Shown piece by piece: positions 58,608 through 64,000 of a stretch of 64,000 nt of DNA. The stretch lies in assembly GCA_965115885.1 (NCBI GenBank), contig OZ220479.1:2108001-2172000 (forward strand), read 5' to 3'. The notes under the pieces are model-generated. The model searched no databases, had not been told where the DNA came from, and saw nothing but the letters and a program-made list of their open reading frames with translations. Position 1 is the first letter of the stretch; each line of letters starts with the position of its first letter. A program made the translations under genes and the position numbers. Origin of the DNA: BD2-11 sp965115885 (GTDB lineage Bacteria > Gemmatimonadota > Gemmatimonadetes > Longimicrobiales > Gaopeijiaceae).

Positions 58608-59825
58608 TCAAGTTCTGATCAGGATCGCCAGCAGGAAGCCGGGGAGAAGCGCGAACGAGTACAGATTCCACACCACGAACCCCTTGACCAGCGTCCGGCC
58701 CCACCCTTCGCCGTAGAATCTGCGCATGGCGATCAGCACGTAGAACGGAGAGACGAAGACGAAGAACAGCTTCAGCCAACTTCCGACGGCCGCCCCGCCG
58801 GGCATGAGCAGCGCCGCCGCCAGCATGAGGAACGCGAAGCTGTGGATGTGCATGCCGAACACCAAGTGCTCGACGTAGAACCTCCTCCTGCGCAGGTGGC
58901 AGAGCGCGAGGATCGCGGCGAAGACCGGCAACAGGAAGAACATCGCCACCGGCAGATTGCCGATGGCCTGTTGCAAAAAGTCTTCCGGGCTGTGGAGGAA
59001 GTCGATCACGGGCGCGGTGGCTGTCGCCCAACGGGACGGCGGCATGTCGCGCGCGCGGCGTACGATCCGGTCGGTCGCGGTGCCGTGCTCGTCCGATTCC
59101 ATCCAGGCGGCGAGCCCGCGAACCACCTGCTTCACGACCGTCTCGCCCGGGCGGCCCATGACGTCGTCGAACTTGCGGGCGCGCTCGGGCGACAGCCGGG
59201 CCCTGAAGGCCGCGAGCCGGACGGAATCCGCCGCTCGGTCCTCCCCTTCCCCCTCCGCGGACAATCGCACCTCCACCCCATCCGCCGGTGCGCCCCGCTC
59301 CGCCTGCGCTCGGTCAGCGAGGGCGCTGTCCTCGGGCGCATTCGTCGGTTCGCGCACGGCCGGGGCGCTGTCGAAGGCCGCGGAGGCGCCTTCCGCGGCC
59401 GGATCGCCGCCGACATTCATCCGCGGATCTTCGTCCGGGGACGTCCGCATCGCGTTCGACAGCCATCCGCCCGCCGAAATCGACAGCACCAGGAAGAACA
59501 GGAAGCTGGAGAAGAGATAGAGTCGGACCGGCGAGCTGTAGGAGGCGCGGCGGTTGCGCGAGAACTCGCCCGACAGGTGTCCGGGCCTGAAGAACAGCGA
59601 GGTCAGCGTACGGAGGACCCGCGAATCCAGTTCGAACGCCTCGCGGAAGAACTCGCCCGCCACCGACCACAGACCGCGCATGTAGTCGCGGTCGTTCTGT
59701 CCGCACCGGCTGCAGAACCGGTCGGGACGGCCGGTCCCGCAGTTGGGGCAGGCCGGGAGGACTCGCCCGTGCGGCGCGGAGGGATCGCGGTCGGCCGCCT
59801 GGGCGCGGGGCTCCGGCGCGGCCAC
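58608..59825 (-). CDS. DUF3667-type membrane protein with N-terminal zinc ribbon
   Basis: The 405-residue protein begins with a CPNCG...CSRCG zinc ribbon (about residues 26-42), then the DUF3667 pattern GEFFREAFELDSRVLRTLTSLFFRPG and a first membrane helix (RLYLFSSFLFFLVLS), a long acidic Ala/Glu-rich external or cytoplasmic loop of about 130 residues, and three to four further helices. Function of the family is unknown; members occur in Bacteroidota and related groups. It lies alone between IS-associated debris and a broken amidase gene. Confidence 0.85.
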   Translation of the reverse strand: MAAPEPRAQAADRDPSAPHGRVLPACPNCGTGRPDRFCSRCGQNDRDYMRGLWSVAGEFFREAFELDSRVLRTLTSLFFRPGHLSGEFSRNRRASYSSPVRLYLFSSFLFFLVLSISAGGWLSNAMRTSPDEDPRMNVGGDPAAEGASAAFDSAPAVREPTNAPEDSALADRAQAERGAPADGVEVRLSAEGEGEDRAADSVRLAAFRARLSPERARKFDDVMGRPGETVVKQVVRGLAAWMESDEHGTATDRIVRRARDMPPSRWATATAPVIDFLHSPEDFLQQAIGNLPVAMFFLLPVFAAILALCHLRRRRFYVEHLVFGMHIHSFAFLMLAAALLMPGGAAVGSWLKLFFVFVSPFYVLIAMRRFYGEGWGRTLVKGFVVWNLYSFALLPGFLLAILIRT

Positions 59826-59994
59826 GGATCAGAGCGGGCGGACTGCCGGGATCGGACGAAGCTTCGAGGCGAACCCGCAACCTTGCGCGACGGATGTCCG
59901 GGCGTCGTCGCGGCCGATCCCGTCGACGGCGAGCCGGGCGGCGCGGGTGGGATCCATGAGCGCCTCGGATCGGGGCGGGTGGACGGGGTCGGAA

Positions 59995-60839
59995 CTACGG
60001 CGCGTTGTCGGCTCGGACGGGCGAGGGCGTGACGGGAAAGTTGACGATGGCCTCGACGATTCCGCGCGCGGCCCGCTCCGGCGCCGACACGATGATCTCG
60101 CGGTCGTCGGCGTTGGTGAGGAAGCCGGTTTCGATGATCGCCGCGATGGTCATGGGGTGCAGAGCGTGTTCGTAGCGGCGGAAGTTGAACGCGTAGTAGT
60201 TGCGCATGCGCCGAGTCGCGTTCGGGAGCCTGCGGATGTCGCCGGGCAGTAGGTGCGACCGAGCAGATCGACGATGCCGGAGGCGCGGCCGGTGGCGTCG
60301 CGGCGCGGAGCCGCCACCCCGGTAGCCGCCCACCCCGTGGTCGTCGCTCGCGTCCGCGTGGATGGCGAGGAAGAGATGGGCGCGGTAGCCGGGCGGCACC
60401 ACGGCGGGAAGGACGTCGACCGCGTAGCCCAGTTCCTCGAGCAGGGCGGCGGTGCGGCGCGCGATCCCCAGATTCACTTCCCATTCGGCGAGCCCGTTCC
60501 AGCTGGCCCCGTTGCGCCGCAACCCGGAGAGTTCGCTTCGCCGGAGGCTTCGTCGGTCCGCCAGTGCTCCACCTGCAGCCCGATGCGCACCGGGCTTTCG
60601 GGCGCGCGCCACTCCTCGGGGGTGGGAATGGGGCCGGGGTAGCGGTTGTAGTTCCACCGGCGACGCCGACGGGAGGGCTCCGGGGACGGGGCTTCCCGAG
60701 CTTCCTGGACGGCCGGAGAGGACGGGGGCGCGAGCGCGGGCGGGGCGGCCGTCGATCGGACGCGCTCCGCCAGCCTTTCCGGGGTCGCCTCCGGATCCGC
60801 CGCCACGGTGCGCGCGGGGGTCCGCGCCGACCGGCACAA
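59995..60839 (-). pseudogene. N-acetylmuramoyl-L-alanine amidase, frameshifted
   Basis: The amidase_3 fold can be followed through shifting frames: NYNRYPGPIPTPEEWR and VRIGLQVEHWRTDEA, then GASWNGLAEWEVNLGIARRTAALLEELGY and FLAIHADAS (zinc/His region), then RDATGRASGIVDLLGRTY in another frame, and finally RMRNYYAFNFRRYEHALHP and IIETGFLTNADD with the catalytic Glu. At least three frameshifts are needed. An intact version would cleave peptidoglycan amide bonds. No signal peptide is visible at the N-terminus. Either a true pseudogene or sequencing indels. Confidence 0.78.
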
Positions 60840-60870
60840 GGTCCGCCGGCGCCCGCGCGCCCGGGTCGCG

Positions 60871-62025
60871 CTACAGCGGCGCGATTTCCGTCAGGACATC
60901 GCGGGCCGCGACCGCCCGAAATCCCTCCTCCATCGGGTAGGTGCGCTCTCCGACGTGGACGACGTCCACGCGGTTCAGCCCGAGGACCCTTCTCGCCGCG
61001 CGCATCGAGGAGGTCGTCCTGGGCGAGTCCGTTCGCTTGAACTCGAATCCGAGCCGTCGCCGCCCGCGAACCACCAGAAGATCGAGCTCGGGGCCGCCGT
61101 GGACCGACCAGAAATGGCACTCGTCCCACCGGGCTCCCAATCGCCGCGCCACCTGTTCGAGGGCGAAGCCCTCCCAGCTGGCCCCGACCTTCGGGTGCGC
61201 CGCGAGGTCCTCTCGGGTCGAGACGTTCAGCAGGGTGTGGAGCAGTCCGCTGTCCGCGACGTAGACTTTGGGCGCCTTCACGACGCGCTTGCCGACGTTC
61301 TCTCTCCAGGGGCGAAGCTGGCGCGTCAGGTAGGCCCCGGTCATCCGGTCCAGATAGCGGCGCACCGTCGTGTGCGCCAGTGCAAAGGCGCGAGCCAGCT
61401 CCGATCCATTCCAGGTCTGGCCGTGGTAGTGGGCCAGCATGGTCCAGAAGTCGTGCAGAAGAACGGGCGGCAGGGAGATCCCGAGGTCGGGCAGGTCGCG
61501 GCCGACGAGCGAGCGCATGAAGTCGCGTCGCCACTCTTCGCTGCGCGCATCGTCCTTCGCGAGCCAAGCCCTGGGGAAGCGCCCGCGAAGCCAGAGGTCG
61601 CGCCAGTTCCCGCTCCCGACCTCGGCCAGGTCGAAGCCCTCCAACTCATGGTAGGCGACGCGCCCGGCGAGCGACTCGGAGCCCTGTCGCAGCAACTCGG
61701 GAGACGCACTGCCCAACACGAGAAAGCGGGCCGACGAGGGACTGCGGTCCGCGAGCACGCGAAGCACGGGGAACAGGTCCGGGCGGGCTTGAATCTCGTC
61801 GATGATCACGAGACCCCGGAGCGGCTCGATCGCCAGCGTCGGCTCGGCCAGTCGGGCCAAGTCGCGGGGATCCTCGAGATCGAAGCGGGTCACCCGTTCC
61901 CATGCGGACGCAAGTTGGAGCGCCAACGTGGTCTTGCCCACTTGGCGCGCCCCGAGGAGCATGACGACGGGATTGTCGCGGAGTCTGCGCTCCAGCTCGA
62001 CCAAGTGGCGCGGTCTGGGGATCAT
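60871..62025 (-). CDS. ATP-binding protein, AAA_14 / DUF4143 family
   Basis: The 384-residue protein has Walker A LLGARQVGKTTLA (about residues 23-35), Walker B LVIIDEIQ (about 72-79), sensor LVLGSASPELL, and the C-terminal DUF4143 domain (winged helix near TVRRYLDRMTGAYLTRQL; restriction-endonuclease-like GGPELDLLVVRGRRRLGFEFKRTD). The family is widespread and often mobile; function is unclear, with links to toxin-like or regulatory roles proposed. The start is the ATG at 62025. It is intact although surrounded by broken genes. Confidence 0.9.
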   Translation of the reverse strand: MIPRPRHLVELERRLRDNPVVMLLGARQVGKTTLALQLASAWERVTRFDLEDPRDLARLAEPTLAIEPLRGLVIIDEIQARPDLFPVLRVLADRSPSSARFLVLGSASPELLRQGSESLAGRVAYHELEGFDLAEVGSGNWRDLWLRGRFPRAWLAKDDARSEEWRRDFMRSLVGRDLPDLGISLPPVLLHDFWTMLAHYHGQTWNGSELARAFALAHTTVRRYLDRMTGAYLTRQLRPWRENVGKRVVKAPKVYVADSGLLHTLLNVSTREDLAAHPKVGASWEGFALEQVARRLGARWDECHFWSVHGGPELDLLVVRGRRRLGFEFKRTDSPRTTSSMRAARRVLGLNRVDVVHVGERTYPMEEGFRAVAARDVLTEIAPL

Positions 62026-62084
62026 TCGTGAAAAATGAACGCTGGGTGCTCAAATTTCAACTCGTCGTCGCCAAGTTCTTATCG

Positions 62085-62716
62085 TAGTGCGCACGCTCAA
62101 GGACCGCACCGGCGCCGTCGAGGCGCTGCGCACGCTCCGCGTGGCGCGTCGGAGTGCGGTGAAGGAGTGCCGTGTGGCCCAGCAACAGCTGCACAGCCTG
62201 ATCGTCTCGGCGCCCGAGAAGCTGCGCGACGAGCTCCGCGACCTGACTCGCATGAAGCGCCTGCGCAGGTGCGCGGCGTGGCGGCCGCGCATGAGCCGGA
62301 GGTCGCGACGAAGATTGCGCTCAAGCGCTTGGCTCGCCGGATCCTGGCCTTCAAGGAGGAGATCGCCGGACTGGACAAGTGCATTCGGCTGATCGTCGAG
62401 CATGCGGCTCCGGCGTTGCTCGAGATCGAGGGGGTGGGAATCACGACGGCTGCGGATCTGTTGGCGGTGGTCGGAGAGAACCCGGAGCGGATGCGCTCGG
62501 AGGGGAGCTTCGCGACGATGTGCGGAGTCAGTCCGATCCCTGCGTCGAGCGGAAGACGCGGAGGCATCGCCTGAATCGGGGCGGGAACCGGAGTGCGAAC
62601 GCGGCGCTGCATGTGATCGTGCTGACTCGCATGCGCACAGATCCGAGAACGCAGCGCTACGTCGAGCAGCGCACGGAAGAGGGACTGTCGAAGCGCGAGG
62701 TGATGTGGTGCCTCAA
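62085..62716 (+). pseudogene. IS110-family transposase fragment (C-terminal IS116/IS110/IS902 domain)
   Basis: The piece begins inside the gene (RTLKDRTGAVEALRTLRVARR), so the N-terminal DEDD nuclease domain is missing. The rest changes frame twice: to VATKIALKRLARRIL and LLEIEGVGITTAADLLAVVGENP in a second frame, then RHRLNRGGNRSANAALHVIVLTRM in a third, with the helix-hairpin-helix and Ser-containing SSG region split by a frameshift near 62555. It stops at CLK, so the 3' end is lost as well. Confidence 0.85.
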
Positions 62717-63159
62717 GCAGCGAGTTCCGTCTCCACGCGCCTGCCGGTCGGCCCGCCGCCGACATCCTCGAACGTTCCCGTCGTGAGAAACCGCTTCGCC
62801 GCGTCCGCGGCGTGCCGACTGGTCGCGATGAACGGGTGGGAGCGCGGAATGATCACCATGGGTACGCCCGAAATGCGCGTCTGGTCGACGCTGACGACGC
62901 CGTCGTCGGGACCGGGAATGGCTACGGGCCCGATCGGGTGCACGCTCCTCGTGCCGGCCACGATGCCCATCTCGTAGGCGGGCGGCGGCAGCGTGGCCGG
63001 AATGTCGGCGCTGTCCGTGCCCAGCGCGCGGCCCACGGGTCCCAGCACCTCGTTGGCGATCAGCACGTCGCTCAGCCAGTCCGCACCGCGAAGTGGGCCG
63101 CCGTGCGCGCGAAGCGCGTACGCGATTTGATACGCCGGCGCCGAGATCGACAAGCGCAC
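62713..63159 (-). pseudogene. C-terminal fragment of an alpha/beta hydrolase (lipase-like)
   Basis: About 148 residues read like the end of a class-2-type lipase: YEMGIVAGTRSVHPIGPVAIPGPDDGVVSVDQT (catalytic Asp region), then PRSHPFIATS with the catalytic His. The nucleophile half with GxSxG is absent; sequence homology ends near 63159, and the 3' end runs into the IS110 fragment. So the gene is truncated on both sides, probably by IS activity. Confidence 0.65.
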
Positions 63160-63610
63160 ATTATTGCAGGCGGATGGTCCGCGCCCCCCCGGTCTCGACC
63201 TTCTCTTCGCGGCAGTGGCTCTTCGGCCGCAGCGTGGGACGACGGCGCCGGGTGCGCTGCGTTCGCTGGGTCGTCCATGTGCGCCTGAACTTTCCCACGC
63301 CGCCCGTGCAACTTCGGGATTGCCGTATCGCCGTCTCCCTTTCAGGGATCGAGGTCACAAAATTGAACACGTTGGGAAGTAGCTCGCCGAGGCCCTCTTC
63401 CACGGCTTCGATTTCAATCACGAGTGGCGAACGAATCTACGACCCGGTCCGGGAGAAGCGGTGGGCGAATTCGGCCATGTGACTTGCGCCGATCAGCCGA
63501 CTCGTCGCTTTGTGCGGCCTTTGCGACTACTTGGCCCGAAGCGTGACCGATTCCGTACCTTGCGTCCACTTCGTTTCGCCTCGAACCTGAAATCGACTCT
63601 GAAGACGATG
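63160..63610. other. Unassigned debris between lipase and IS630 fragments
   Basis: About 450 bases with lower GC than the core genome and only short, unconvincing frames. No repeats, RNA genes or motifs were recognised. Probably the scar between two insertion events. Confidence 0.45.
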
Positions 63611-63614
63611 CCGT

Positions 63615-64000
63615 CTTGTTCCATCTCCTTCTTACTTCTTCCTCAGCTCCGTCACCGACGAAAACGAGCCATGCCGAATCGCCTTGCGCGTGATGACGTT
63701 GAACCAAATCTCGATCCGGTTCAGCCATGGAGTACGTAGGCGTGAAGTGGACATGGTACCGCGGCCTCGCGGCGAGCCACCGCTGGACCTTGACGTGCTT
63801 GTGGGTGCAGTAGTTGTCCACGATCAAGCGGATGTCGAGGTCGGGGGGGCGTTGGCCTCGACGTGCCTCGGGAAGCTCAGGAGCTCTTGGTGCCGATGCC
63901 GCAGCTTGCACTGAGCGATGACCCGGCCGCTCGCCATGTCGAGAGCGGCGAAGAGGTTGGTGGTCCCGTGGCGAGTGTAGCCGTGCGTGACGCCCTCGAC
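63615..64000 (-). pseudogene. IS630-family transposase fragment, runs past window end
   Basis: Reading inward from the window edge on the minus strand: GYTRHGTTNLFAALDMASGRVIAQ and HRHQELLSFPRHVEANAPP, then a frameshift at a seven-base G run (63844-63850), then LDIRLIVDNYCTHKHVKVQRWL (second catalytic Asp) and HVHFTPTYS, then a second frameshift before WLNRIEIWFNVITRKAIRHGSF (catalytic Glu) and a stop at 63632-63634. DDE order and motifs fit IS630. Confidence 0.85.

Noticed and set aside
60871..62025. DUF4143 ATPase as a member of the defence system
   Set aside because: It is on the other strand, separated by the ISL3 element, a membrane protein and a broken amidase; no functional link is visible.

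Overview
The window is a very GC-rich bacterial chromosome segment. SusC/SusD outer-membrane import genes, TonB-plug lipoproteins, a creatininase-family protein and two RND permeases sit beside ordinary housekeeping genes, and many starts are GTG inside 4-base stop/start overlaps (GTGA, ATGA). This mix suggests a Gemmatimonadota-like lineage. That placement is an inference from gene content; no rRNA or other phylogenetic marker was compared.

Left part (1-32.4 kb), mostly core genome: M16 peptidase (cut by the window edge), dienelactone hydrolase, a small secreted protein, a creatininase-family protein, the chain M50 protease-scpA-scpB-rluB, rpsT with a recognisable promoter, a secreted PQQ dehydrogenase, pyrR-pyrB-pyrC, an NhaC-type antiporter, a decayed IS3 element followed by an outer-membrane barrel gene, tadA, an RND efflux operon (adaptor, TolC, two permeases) running into gltX, then ispG and a CDGSH iron-sulfur protein.

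Middle part (32.5-41.7 kb), outer-membrane uptake: a susC-susD pair, a plug-domain-only lipoprotein, an unrecognised protein, an amidohydrolase lipoprotein and a carboxypeptidase-regulatory/plug-like protein, all on the minus strand. Two of these lack an obvious ATG, GTG or TTG start.

Right part (42.3-64 kb), an accessory defence island and IS graveyard: an AAA ATPase, a 1768-residue DEAD helicase with DUF1998 and a C-terminal nuclease-like domain, a SNF2-type helicase (DrmD-like) and a large Eco57I-type N6-adenine methylase. The set resembles DISARM class 1, Druantia DruE and the helicase-methylase-ATPase (Hma) type of system. The most striking observation concerns the methylase. A 12-G tract separates its only plausible ATG from the body, and thirteen tandem copies of an 11-bp unit lie near its 3' end. 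The frame left by the 11-bp repeats decides which of three C-terminal endings is read. This looks like a doubly phase-variable methylase.

Downstream are a complete ISL3-family element with a perfect 8-bp target duplication, a DUF3667 membrane protein, a frameshifted amidase, a DUF4143 ATPase, an IS110 fragment, a lipase fragment and an IS630 fragment. Several frameshifts lie at or near homopolymers, so long-read sequencing error must be ruled out before single-base frame claims are accepted.
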